A stretch of DNA of 64,000 nucleotides. Origin: Juglans regia (lineage: Eukaryota > Streptophyta > Magnoliopsida > Fagales > Juglandaceae). The stretch lies in contig NC_049911.1 in NCBI RefSeq assembly GCF_001411555.2, positions 3,162,001 through 3,226,000 on the forward strand, in the 5' to 3' direction. Position numbers and translations under genes: made by a program. Under the pieces are notes generated by a model. The model was not told the origin of the DNA and searched no databases. It worked only from the letters and a program-made list of their open reading frames with translations. Below are positions 1 through 10,968 of the stretch, one piece after another. Numbering within the stretch: the stretch's first letter is position 1; every line of letters begins with the position of its first letter.

Positions 1-883
1 GATGACAGTTGAACAGAGGGTTTGAAAATGATCAGAAAAGGATAAAAGAGTGAAGAAATAATGCAGTGCGAGTTTACCAATGATTAGGCAAAAGTTATCT
101 ATTTCTACAGCATTTTGTAGCATCATCATTTGCAAGATGACAGGTTGAGTATCAAATTCTCCAGCCTAGAAAGAAAAAATCTCTCTTGCATCACACATCT
201 AATCCCAATATGCATACATGTACATGGGGAATTTCTGGGACGAGGTGAGAGAAAGAGAAGCCCTTTTGTTTGTTTGTATCCTGATCATCTGAACAATGAG
301 GCTCACATGTAATTTTATCAGGAAATGAGTCCTGCAGTCAGCACTGCGGCTGTGGGTCTAATGTTAAAACCACCACTTTCTGATTGGATTGTGGTTTGAA
401 TGATCCATGTGAAACTTTTCAGAGTCCTATCATCCAACTGTAAACATTTACTATCCAAATGTCTGAAATTTAGAACGTAAATACACATCATTTTTTCATT
501 TAGACTTGCACCATTGACCTACTCTGTACAAAAAGTCTGAAATATTAACCAGAAACCTGGTGTATGTAATGGCCCATGGCAGCACAGTACATAAACAATC
601 TGCAAAAACTGAGCACCAGTAAATATTGGGCAGTGAATTATTTTAACGTTGAAGACGCGATCTCAATTTTTTTTTTTTTGGGAAAATAATCCCCTCTTGT
701 TCGAAGCTTTTAAGTGGGGAAAAAATATAACACATAAAATATGACTAGATTATTTATTTTCATTCGTGTAAATATATTGAGCAGAATTAAATATTTAATA
801 AATACTACAAGACCCACTATATATATATATATATATGTATTTCTATTTCCTGGTACGAAAACAAATCTTAATCAATTTTCTGG
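1..883. other. Intergenic sequence, no gene recognised
   Basis: AT-rich sequence with only short open frames that resemble no family I know. It contains a short (TA)n run near 820-836. It lies downstream of the 3' end of the minus-strand PDI pseudogene. A neighbouring gene's UTR could be here, but nothing supports one. Confidence 0.4.
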
Positions 884-1192
884 GCTGTTTGGAAAAGATG
901 TCATCCCAAAAATCTTCCCAAACATAATTCTAATACAAAATTTTCAACATAAACATTACAACTTTTCTAAACTTTCAAACAAAAAATAAAAAACAATTCA
1001 ATTTTTTCAAATTTCTAAACAAAAATAATATTATAATAATATTTTAACTTTATATTATTTTTTATTTAACTTTTTCTGTCATTTTCCAAATATAAAAAAT
1101 ACTCAACTCAAACTATCTTATTACTATTCACAAACTATCTTAATATTATTTACAAAATTCTCATATTATTTCACTCCCTGAACGAGCCCAAG
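884..1192. mobile_element. MITE-like element
   Basis: About 310 bp of very AT-rich, non-coding DNA bounded by imperfect terminal inverted repeats (left TGGGCTGTTTGG; right end reads TGGGCTCGTTCAGG on the other strand). The interior (poly-A/T tracts, repeated AATATTAT) matches the style of several other short elements in this window. The terminal repeats are degenerate, so the boundaries are approximate. Confidence 0.45.
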
Positions 1193-1782
1193 TCAACAAA
1201 CAAAGTAAGGACAACAAGATTTTCGTTTTACCAGCTTGCATCCTTTCCAGTTATTTGTATCTGCCATATCTCCAGTTACCTCCCACTAATTTGACCCACA
1301 ATGGTAGGAGAATTTTCACTATGATGTCTTCTGGGTGATCCTTCGCCCACATCTCTTCTTCAATCTTATTCTGAATGGATGGATCTATATTTTGCTCCCT
1401 TACTGATTTTTTTTTGGTTTGTCATGAGCTTCCTATCAATTTTACACAGAAGGCTCTGTCTCTTCACAGTTGTATGGACGGGAACATACCATAATGCAAA
1501 CAAGAAAATATGCCAAGACAGTCTTTCAATCAATGCCTAGCTGTGCCAAAAGGAGCTAAATCGGATTTCAAATGCAAAAACAGTGTATATTCCTGTTGAT
1601 CGTATGCTGGCTACCCTTTCTTCTGTTCTACAATTGTAAATTTAACAAGTGCAAAATGTGACGAAAAAGGTACACAGAAACAGTAAAATTTCCCGAGTCC
1701 AAAAGAACTCAAGAATAGAAACCCAGTAACTGGGTTGCTGATACCTGATCCAAGCATAATGGAAAAAAGTGCCTCCAGCGGA
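1193..1782. other. 3' flank / 3' UTR-like region of the PDI pseudogene
   Basis: No open gene. From about 1500 to 1782 the sequence resembles that beyond the last exon of the second PDI remnant (about 16.5-16.72 kb). Shared blocks include the 'agaatagaaaccc...agtaactgg' stretch. This marks it as the old 3' UTR of the duplicated gene. Nothing is recognised between 1193 and 1500. Confidence 0.45.
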
Positions 1783-1909
1783 TCAAGCAAAGGCAGATAG
1801 AATATTCTTCTTGAGAGTGAACTCATCTGCCTTCGCTGGGCTGATAGACTGCGCAAACAATACACAATATATAATATCACGTTGAGTTCATCCTGCAGTT
1901 TACTAATAA

Positions 1910-2222
1910 GAGGATGTTTGGAGAATGAGATGACATGTAAATTTTGCGAATAATAGTAAGATGGTTTGTGAATAGTAGTAAGATAGTTTGAATTAACTAT
2001 TTATTGGATTTTGAGAAAGTAGAGAGAAAAAATTAAATAAAACATATTATAAAATTAAAAGATTGTTCAATATTATTTTTATTTTGAGATTTGAAAAAAT
2101 AGAATTGTTTTTTGTTTGAAAATTTGGGAAAGTTGTAATGATTAATTTGAAAATATTTGTATTTGAATAATGTTTGGAAAGAAAAAGAGATGAGATGAAT
2201 TTTTTTTCCAAATATCCCCTAA
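1910..2222. mobile_element. MITE in last intron of the PDI pseudogene
   Basis: About 310 bp of AT-rich DNA with imperfect terminal inverted repeats: left GGATGTTTGGAGAATGAGATG, right end on the opposite strand GGGGATATTTGGA. It contains the 'gtgaatagtagtaag' and 'gatgagatga' words that recur in other short elements here. It lies between the pseudogene exons at 1783-1848 and 2628-2727. Confidence 0.55.
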
Positions 2223-4717
2223 AGGTTCCCGCGATAGTCCTCATTAATAACAGCACAATAACATTTCACGTTTGTTACTGACCATGTATTAATTATTAAC
2301 TGGTATAACTGTCTTTCTTAGCATCTTATCACGGACCATCTATAACATATCTAATTTTAATTAAATGGAGTGAAGTGTAGAGTCAGGATTCGAACTCAAG
2401 ACTTGCATGATATTATGTTAAATCACCACAAATACAAAGTACATTTGAAGAACCACAAAATTTCCTGGAGTTAATCCATACAAAGCATCCTAAAAGTCTA
2501 TCCTAAAGGTTTTGGCAGCAGATAAAACCTGATTTCATGGGAGTCAAGGTTAAAATTCATTATTCCAAAACGTCTGCAACTTTCAATGACACGAGATATT
2601 TATTGCTAAAATGATGTGATGCGTTACCTTCTCAAGCATGTGTTCAAGGCGCTGAACTTCATTCGTAGCATAATCGGTACCTTTGTCCATAGAGTTCTTG
2701 GCAGCTTTCAAGTAAATCTTCCCATATCTAAAGATGTAATTATGAGAAAAAGAAATTCAACTTTAGAAACTTGGATCTAGCAAACTTTATTATTTTACAG
2801 CAAAAATTCCGGCCATTTCATTAAGAAAGTCGTGCATAACAGCCATCAACCATGTACATTTTGACAGAAAGTTTGAATAAACTTTATCCAACAACTATTG
2901 GAGAGAAGTATGAAGTCATTGATATAACCTGGTCGTTGAGCCCTTAAGCTGACTGACTTCTTCTTCTATCCGGGCAAATGCTGCCTTCTTCTCTTCACTT
3001 CCAGCACTCAAAAACTCCTTAACCAGGTTGCCCAAACTTGCAACTATACCAGCCTACATCAAGGAAGATAAAATTTCTCAAGAAATTTAAAACATGTTAA
3101 GCGTGATTCAGTTTTTAATATACATCTCTCACTAACTTTGGATGTAAGTTGCCCTTTGCCATCACGACTTGTGCCACACTTCTCATTAATGAAATTTACA
3201 AAGTCATCCAAATCTCAGCCACCATTATGATCTTCACCAGCTTTGCTGTTCTATGGGAAAAACTTCAACGTGGGATATCCACTGACATCATACCTGCAAA
3301 AGCAGCATCATTGCGTAGGTCATATTTGATCTTTTTACAGAAATCGTTTCTTTGGTCTTGTGGTTTTTAACAGTCCTATCTAAGTACATAATTATTAATC
3401 ATAGAAATCTGAAATTCAATAGCAAACACTCTACAAATAATGAATAAAGATTCGTATTATACTAATGATCTCACTTTTGAGCCAAATCCTTGTACTAGTC
3501 AGCATCAAGGTTAGCAATTACTACATCTTCCTCCAATTTAAATGCTGTTGCAACCTTTTCGTAAGTCTGAAGAACAGACAGCAGACATCGATCGAGAACA
3601 ACCATTGTTTAGACAAAAGATGAAGATTCATGACAATAATACCATCAAGAAGCAAACAATATACTGACCTGAGCAAGAGCTTTGCAATGGCCACACCTGC
3701 CACCCAAGAATGCACAGAAAAGAAGGGAACTATTTAGAGTTGCAAAATTTCGAGTAACATGAACATACCTTTTCCCCTTGTTTGGATTGAATTAGCTTCA
3801 CTAATTTCACAATGTTAATATGGAAGAGAGTACGAAATAGCAGACTTTTTAAGTAAGAAATAACAAAAAAATAACTTACCAGGGTGCATAGAACTCAACC
3901 AGAACATCTTTAGTTTCATCTAGGACAATCTCATTAAAATTGTCTGGAGTTAGCACCACTACATTGGACGGGCTTGCGGCTATCTTCACATTGGTCCCTG
4001 GGGACAAAGCAAAATTTCAATGCCAATATAAGTTGACTAAGTTGAATGAAGCACGATGTACCATCTATATGTACATGAAAAACACTAGCGAAATCCCTGA
4101 AGATGGAGCCCATGCAGCAAGTCATGCAGGGCAACAACCAAACAAGTGGGCACAAATCACTGTAGTGACTCCAGACATGATATATTACAACTCAAGAATA
4201 AATTACAATCCACATCCAGGCGTTTTGATCTTCAAAAGAGCCATCCATTCCACTCTAACTGATTTACAGGTTTACACTGACCAACCTACGTCTACTCAGC
4301 AATCAAAGGAGCAAAATTGGAAAAGAAATTGACCTTCAAAAATTGGTCAATTGCAAAGTTATTGCACCAGCAATATACGGTCAACCCACTCAAGCAAATT
4401 AAGGTAGAACATGTAACTATTCAATTGAAAGTTGAAAAAGATATTATATCTTCTTCATCCATTGGAAGTATTCAAACTCCCAGCAATACATATGCAACCA
4501 ATAAAAAAATGATGTAGCAACTTGGAGGGGAAAAAACATTGGAGCCAAACAAACCTGATGCAAGAAACATCAACAAACTTCTTAGGTTTGCTACATTCTA
4601 TTAAATTACAAGCATACTCATACCTTCTTCCCTGTTCACAAACTCAGCAAGGGCTTCTGCAGTACGAGCACCTTCATACCTAAACATGTAGAATTTGATC
4701 AAAATCTTTCTAAGTTA

Positions 4718-5122
4718 TGATAGGTCCCAACACAGATATTCAAATAATAAGTGAATTGTTTCTCTTTGGGTGAGAAAGTACCGCATGGTTTGGATAACAA
4801 ATGTTTTTCTTTTTCGATGCCCTCATTGATAATTCTTGGACTGCTTAAATAAGCAAGGCCATGTACAAGAATGCCGAAATAAATGACAAAATGCAACTGC
4901 TAGTAGCTAGTAACCGAAACCCATCACAAACACAAAGACACGTAAAAATAGAAAACAGATCACACGAAAATAACATGCAGAAAACAGAGTACACGACTAA
5001 CGGAATAAATATGCCGAAAACAACTAACTGCTAATGACCCAGTCTTCACGCTGCACCACGTTGCCTGCATGCAGTATGCAACGTCTTTCACGTCCAACCT
5101 CATCCCATTAAGTGGCCTAACA
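4718..5122 (-). repeat. 3' LTR of the gag-only element
   Basis: 405 bp, TG...CA ends in plus orientation. It is near-identical in layout to 6230-6598 but carries about 36 extra bases around 4930-4970. Confidence 0.85.
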
Positions 5123-5192
5123 ATACTCCCCCACTAAGTGGATCCTTGTCCTCAAGATCCACAGTTGGGAATAATTGCAGTAGGTTTTTTGT

Positions 5193-6206
5193 CTAGCCAT
5201 TTTCTGGTGGAGCCGGACCCGTTTGAAGGTCGTTTACTGCTTGTATGGGTGCAGCTTCACAGATAATGTTGCCGCTGCCATCGTGTCCTTCCAGCATGAG
5301 TAGCCGTGACCCTTGACACCGGTGACCTGCAGTAAAATACTCATTACAGTTAAAACATAGACCTTGAGCTCGCCTCTGCTGCATTTCATCCCAAGTCAGT
5401 CGCCAAACAGGAGATGCAGGTACGGCTGGTGCTACCCGAGTTGCTGGCGGAAGAGCTAATGGGGCTCTCACTGGTGGTGGAGGATGTACACACGTCCCTT
5501 GCCTCGATAGTTGATCATCTTTCATTCGCGCGAAGCTAACAGCCTCCTTTAATGTCTGAGGCTTAAACATTCGGATACCATCCGAGATGTCCATTTTTAA
5601 GCCACCCATAAATGTACCCACAAGAACTCTTTGTGTCCAGCCTCATACCCGATTGCCCAAGCGCTCGAATTCTCGCTGGTAATCACATAGAGAACCATCC
5701 TGCCTTATCCTTGAAAGAGTTTCATCAAAGTCTTCGCACTCCGAAGGCCCAAAGTGAGCCCAGAGTTCGTCTTCAAAATTTGCCCATGAGAGAGCGCGTC
5801 CTTCTTCTCCGAATGTCATGCGGCTCCATTGCCACCACTGGTTGGCCTCTCCTTCCAAGTGGTAGGAGGCCAAAGAAACTTTATGGGCTTCGGGAGTATT
5901 CTGGAACTCAAAAAATTGGTTCACACGAATGAACCACTCTGTTGGATCATCTCCTGAGAATCGAGGAAATTCAAGTTTCGCTGTTTTGGAGGATACAACA
6001 TGCCGTCCCCCATCGTGGCCTTCACGGTATTGGTTACCGTGGTTTGGAGACTCCGGGTTTGTGAGCAATACATCAAAGAGACGGGTAAGAGTTTCTTCCA
6101 AATGACGAAGCCTATCAACCATGCCAAGCTCCATCCGGTGTAGCCCATCTTGCACTCCACCGAGCCCTGCCTCCAATTGCTCAATACGTTCCTTATTGGC
6201 TCCCAT
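5193..6206 (-). pseudogene. Ty3/gypsy-type Gag with CCHC knuckle, one stop codon
   Basis: Structural protein of an LTR retroelement that would form the virus-like particle. The frame from about 6206 starts with a coiled N-terminal region (repeated Glu/Leu). Next comes the retrotransposon gag core (KLEFPRFSGDDPTEWF, then an HLEGEANQWW block), and near the end a zinc knuckle, CFNCNEYFTAGHRC. A single TGA at 5643-5645 interrupts the frame; the same frame resumes and runs to 5193. The coding region fills the whole space between the LTRs. Confidence 0.85.
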
Positions 6207-6229
6207 AAATAATCTGGCTCTGATGCCAA

Positions 6230-6598
6230 TGATAGGTCCCAACACAGATATTCAAATAATAAGTGAATTGTTTCTCTTTGGGTGATAAAGTACTGCACGG
6301 TTTGGATAACAAATGCTTTTCATTTTCAATACCCTCGTTGATAATTCTTTGGTTGCTTAAATAAGCAAGGCCACGTACAAGAATGCCGAAATAAATGACA
6401 ACATGCAACTGCTAGTAACTAGTAACCGAAACCCATCACACAAAAATAACATGCAGAAAACAGAGTACACAACTAACGGAATAAATATGCCGAAAACAAC
6501 TAACTGCTAATGACCCAGTCTTCACGCTGCACCACGTTGCCTGCATGCAGTATGCAACGTCTTCCACATCCAACCTCATCCCATTAAGTGGCCTAACA
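6230..6598 (-). repeat. 5' LTR of the gag-only element
   Basis: 369 bp, direct repeat of 4718-5122. It is flanked outside by the target duplication AGTTA (6599-6603) and inside by the tRNA-Met primer-binding site. Confidence 0.85.
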
Positions 6599-7542
6599 AG
6601 TTAATATACTTGAAAGTAGCGTGAATGGTTGAAAATTATTCTACAATATTTAGACTTCAAACTGTAGACATGGAGCTAGGAAATGCTATCATTAGAGAGA
6701 AAAGGATAGAAGTTTGAGGTAATAGAGGGCACTGACTTCTTGGGTTCTAAGGACCCTTTAGGAAACCACTGAATTGTGGGGTATCCAGAAACCCCATATT
6801 TAGAGCATAGGTCCTTGTGTGCATCGCAGTCCACCTACACCAGAAACCATCCAATGAAGTGAAATAATATGTCATTCATTAGCCATTGAGTATAACACTA
6901 GCAGCATAAGAAAAAATAGATTTCAAGATTAATTTGAGACCCACAAGTGCAATAATGTATGATGATAAATGTAACACTCATTTAATTGGTAACCAAAACA
7001 ATTGTTTTAGACTCATACATACTGAAATCAGCTATATTTAAAAAAAAAAAAAAAAGAATCAATCAAAATACATTTTGTTTTCTTGAAACTTGTGCCAAGC
7101 TTCTCAGAACATTAGCATTGGACTAGCCAAATGCCAATGCAAGTCTAAATTTTAGCTATATGTGAGAAAAAGCCTCCACATTGGACTAACCAATGCTCCA
7201 AAGCTCAAGACTTGAGCTTCTTGAGCTACAGTAAAAATAGAAGACTAGCCAACATTGGCGAGTCACTGTTCACATGCCAAATATTATTTTATGATTCTCA
7301 AACCCGCGTATACCTCGTTCCCTCGTTCTTTTCTCTCTCTTCAGACCTGCATATACCCTCGTTTGTCTCTCCTCTTCCTCCATTTTTCTTCCTTACGCCG
7401 ATTCTCTCCCTCTTCTCCCCGTTTTTCTTCCTCGATCAATTCTCTCCCTCTTCTCTCTGTTTTCTTCCTCGATCGAGATTTCTTGAGTCCCCTTCATTGC
7501 TGGGTCCAGATTTCTTTGAGTCCCTTTCCTCCAAATTTTTTT

Positions 7543-8455
7543 ATGGTTCCCGTCGCCAACGGTTGTGTGATTTCCCCCACCAGATTTCCTCCGCTTTCTT
7601 CTGCTGCAGGCAGAGCTGCTATGCGCCAAACCACGAGCAACTTCTTGGGCATGGAGCTCTCAACCTCCACAGCCAATCCCTCTTTCTTCTTCAACCACAG
7701 TAGCATCAGTTCCTTCCCTTTCAGCGAGTTCCTCTCGCCTGCAACTCTTAAAATTCCCCCAGTATCCTTTGCGTCTCTTTTCCTACGCTCCAAGCATAGC
7801 CTTATTTCCAGGAATAAAAGGAGAAGAATAAAAAGTCATACCTTCATATCCCGGACTGCCCATTTCAACCCCGTGTACAGAAGTATCACTTTCTTTATTT
7901 TGGTATTCTTTTTTTCCCTCACTTTCTTACCATTGTTTGATTTTTGAGTGTCTCTCTTTTTCCTAATGAATTTTGTACTTCGTTTGTCAATGTTGCCTCC
8001 TAAAACCTGTTACTTTCCTGATCATAAAAAGTGATGAATACAAATTTGTGATTGATTCCCAAGGTTTTCTAGCAATTAAAGAAAGATTAAAGTATGTGTC
8101 TCTTCTTTTGGGGGCATAGGGGAATGGGTTTTTCTTAGTTCTATCTGTACTTCGTTTTGTTGAAAAATTTTATGTTTCAGATGTTCAACTCAGTGACATA
8201 GCCGCAGCTCAAGTGAAAGAGCCAGTGGAGGTTGAGGTTGCAGAGGGTTACACCACAACTCGGTGACTCTGTTTATGTTAATTTTGCTTCCTTTCTCAAC
8301 AACCAGACCGTGGGTTAACAATTAAATATATAGATACTTTTTTGGGTTGAGGTATTATTCTCGTTCTATTTCATCAAGAGTGAGTATTGCAGATTGATGA
8401 TGATAATACCCTGGAATATGTGGATACATTAGATGTTGCTCAGGCTGCGTATTGG
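7543..8455 (+). pseudogene. Captured fragment of an At4g37920-like chloroplast protein gene
   Basis: Starts with an ATG at 7543 and a Ser/Arg-rich, transit-peptide-like frame of roughly 110 codons, ending at a plausible donor near 7877. Exon-like pieces follow at about 8181-8263 (ending VEVEVAEGYTTTR) and 8393-8455 (DDDNTLEYVDTLDVAQA). The last two resemble, from memory, conserved segments of the uncharacterised chloroplast protein family of Arabidopsis At4g37920. The large middle of that protein is missing between them, so the copy is internally deleted. The 5' UTR-like CT-rich tract 7310-7540 appears to have been captured with it. Function, if any, is unknown. Confidence 0.5.
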
Positions 8456-8529
8456 GTATTTCTTGGGGAGTTTGTTTTGGATGCATTTGTGTTATTTTAT
8501 TGGAAATAATTAAAGATACAGGTTTATTT

Positions 8530-8840
8530 AAGAAAATCTGTGGTCATCATCAGTGGGTGCTTTCAGTTGCTGTTAGCATCAGTTGTGCATTTGTCTGTTG
8601 GGTGCATTGGAACAGATCTCGGCTTCTCTTTACATCTTATGGTACTTCCTAAACTAAGGCATTTTCCATCAAGCAAGTAGATGATTGGGATTGTAAAAAG
8701 TTATGAGGATTCAAATTTGCTCATAAATTGATATTTTTAGTGCAGCAAGATTATGAATTTGATATTAGTCAACTCAAGAGGTTTACGTTTCGTGACCTGC
8801 AAAAGGCCACCGGAAATTTTAGTCCATCTTTTGGGTGTGT
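8530..8840 (+). pseudogene. Captured fragment of an LRR receptor-like kinase gene (At5g45780-like)
   Basis: Two exon-like pieces. The first, 8530-8651, encodes a hydrophobic membrane span followed by CWVHWNRSRLLFTSY. The second, about 8745-8837, encodes QQDYEFDISQLKRFTFRDLQ and then KATGNFSPSF. Together these match the transmembrane/juxtamembrane region that precedes the kinase domain in plant LRR receptor kinases of the At5g45780 type. The kinase domain itself is absent. The piece is in the same orientation as the chloroplast-protein fragment upstream, although the source genes are unrelated. Confidence 0.6.
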
Positions 8841-9534
8841 GCTTCTAACTGCATTACTGAAGGATTTTCATAAATCATTACAAATGTTGCATTCATTCTA
8901 GATAAAGTTTGAGTGAAGGAGAGCTGTGTAATGATGAGTTAGTGGTTTGATCAAATATCTGACCTTGAAAGCCCAATTGATTATAATTGGATTATCTGTT
9001 GCATATCCCTTTTCTACTTATGATGCCATGGAACTGTTTCGTGAGAAATGTAGATTTACTTTTACAGTAGCATTTATAGAAGGAGCATCATATTGATATT
9101 TAATGGGCAGTATCAATGTGGAATGTGAGGAAAGTACTTGAATATAAAATTTGTAATGAACTCCCTGAGAAAGAGGATCTATGCATCTTAAAAAATTTAA
9201 ATGATAAGAGAAATTATTTGTGATAAGAGAAACTATCAAACCTGTTTGATTGAATGAACTAATATTATACTTTCTTAGATATTTTATTTCCTTGTTTTTT
9301 TCTCCAGAACAGGTGACTATTGAGTGTTATTTAAATTTTCCAAAGTGGTTATAATAAATGTTAGGCGATCAACAGTGTCTGTGAAAAACTTCATTACTCA
9401 TGTTTCTATAAGTAATTTTTTACAAGTGTGCATGTGGCAGTTTGTTTAAAATATCAAAATTGTGTTCATTTGTGTGTGTAGACCAGTGGGAGCATGTGGC
9501 AGTTTGATGATGACCCCTTCTTCACCACTCTCAC

Positions 9535-9725
9535 TTGCGGTTTGTAGTCCAGTTTGTTTGGAGTATTCATAAAAGTGGAATGTATCCAGTAAAATCAGTA
9601 TATTATTTAGCTTTGGAGTTGTTAAATCATGGAGGAAGGATTGGAAGTTCACATTCACAAAGCACTTCTGAGTTTTGGAGGAAGTTGTGGAATCTGAAAC
9701 TACCAAATAAAGTGTGTTGGTAGAC
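9535..9725 (+). pseudogene. Fragment of a LINE zf-RVT domain
   Basis: Short frame reading GMYPVKSVYYLALELL, a spacer, then EFWRKLWNLKLPNKVCW. This is the pattern of the zinc-binding zf-RVT region found after the reverse transcriptase in plant non-LTR retroelements. It is preceded by a frame break and followed by a stop. It lies near the right end of the presumed capture element. Confidence 0.55.
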
Positions 9726-10735
9726 ATTTATGTAAAGAGGACTGTGTTGGTATTTATGTTTACACCAAAAACAACATCTTTGTTACTAAATAAAGAGGAA
9801 TTAATTTTGGTTATGAGTTGGTATTAATTTTGTTCCCACATAGCCAAATAGTAACATGTTTGTATTAATTTTGTTGTTTTAATAAATAGCAACATAGCCA
9901 GGTAGCACCATCTTAAATAAAAATTGAATTATTAATTAATATATGAAGTGTATTTGTAAAATAAAAATAAAAATTGAGAAATATTATTAAAATATATAAT
10001 ATTATATTATTATTTTGACTTTAAAATGACTAGTCCAATGTAGATTCATCTAGCCAAAATTTAATACTATAACCAAAATTTGGAATTCTAGCCAAATTTT
10101 GGACTTGGCACATTGCCAATGCTCTCACTCATACTCTGGAGCAAGCTTTTTACAATGCCCACACCTGCCATTGGAGGCAAAATAGCTCATATTTTACAAC
10201 TGACATCCCTAAAAAGTTTTCAAGAAACAGTTTGGCAACAATAGAATTTAGTGAGGAGTCTTGAACAGGATGTAGCCCAGAAAGTAATTCGTAAAAAATG
10301 GAGAGGGTGGCTATAGATCAACGGTATCAAGGTACGAGCTCATCAAACACTGAGCTGATCAGTAACACGCCGGTTGCTAAAATAAACCTAAAAATATCAA
10401 TAACATTAAACAAAACGTGACTAACGCCTATCCAACTCGTGTTTGGTTCAAGAGAAAACTAAATCGAAAGAAAGGAAAATAAATCATAACTCTCGATACC
10501 TTACATTTTATGATTCAAGTGAAAGTCATCCGGGATTTCAAGGCTATTTATAGTTTTTGCTACGTTTTCTCAGCAACCAACCAAAGAAACGGGACAGTGA
10601 TTGATTGATTATTTTGTACCAGGAAGCATGGAACTCGACAAGAGCCCCGCGATCTTGGCCGACCTCCTTGTCGAAGTTATCGTCTATGAGAACGCAGACG
10701 TCGTCGGCGAGAACCGACGAGGCAGAGAGTACCTT

Positions 10736-10961
10736 TGATGCAACTCCAATCAAGAAAGGTAAAGATCGAAGAAGAAAGAAGTAAAAAATACTTCTGATAT
10801 TATTCAATATGTCACTGTACATCAGGTTACCATCTATTTATATACAAGGAGTTAACTAACTCATAGTAAAAGACTAAAAACAGAAAGTAACTAAACTGTA
10901 ACCCAGAATGACTAAAAAGGAATTTATAACTTAAATTGAAATGAAATTTACATTTACAATA
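10736..10961 (-). repeat. 3' LTR of the copia element
   Basis: 226-bp long terminal repeat. On the minus strand it is preceded by the purine tract CTTGAGGGGGA (complement of 10962-10973). Confidence 0.9.
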
Positions 10962-10968
10962 GTCCCCC

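Larger units (their letters stand above)
4718..6598 (-). mobile_element. Non-autonomous gag-only LTR retrotransposon (TR-GAG-like)
   Basis: 1,881-bp element inside the PDI pseudogene intron between exons 6737-6834 and 4624-4679. It is bounded by LTRs at 4718-5122 and 6230-6598 (TGATAGG...CCTAACA) and by a perfect 5-bp target duplication AGTTA (4713-4717 and 6599-6603). Read on the minus strand, the LTR at 6230-6598 is the 5' one. It is followed by a primer-binding site complementary to initiator tRNA-Met (6214-6229, TTGGCATCAGAGCC). A purine tract (complement of 5123-5135) precedes the other LTR. Only a gag-like frame lies between; there is no protease, reverse transcriptase or integrase. It must have moved using enzymes from a related Ty3/gypsy element. 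The LTRs differ by many substitutions and a roughly 36-bp indel, so the insertion is not recent. Confidence 0.88.
7114..10123 (+). mobile_element. Putative Pack-type DNA transposon carrying captured gene fragments
   Basis: About 3.0 kb inserted in the PDI pseudogene intron between exons 10129-10164 and 7062-7102, almost touching both splice sites. The ends form imperfect inverted repeats: the left end starts AGCATTGGACTAGCC, and the right end read on the other strand starts AGCATTGGCAATGTGCC. Both then contain an AAATTTTRGCTA-like block and a second ACATTGGACTA block about 60-120 bp in. No transposase frame is visible. The plus strand carries exon-like pieces of unrelated genes (separate entries). 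I could not define a target duplication, so the superfamily (hAT, Mutator or other) is open. Confidence 0.55.

Noticed and set aside
3940..4332. 130-codon plus-strand frame
   Set aside because: It lies antisense over a PDI pseudogene exon (3890-3997) and intron; no family similarity.
7212..7947. Long overlapping plus-strand open frames as a new gene
   Set aside because: The first part is a CT-rich leader and the rest is a captured transit-peptide exon. There is no intact gene and the downstream exons are deleted.
10544..10822. 92-codon minus-strand frame with an apparent N-terminal signal sequence
   Set aside because: The hydrophobic start is copia LTR sequence fused by chance to the PDI pseudogene exon; no native promoter or start.
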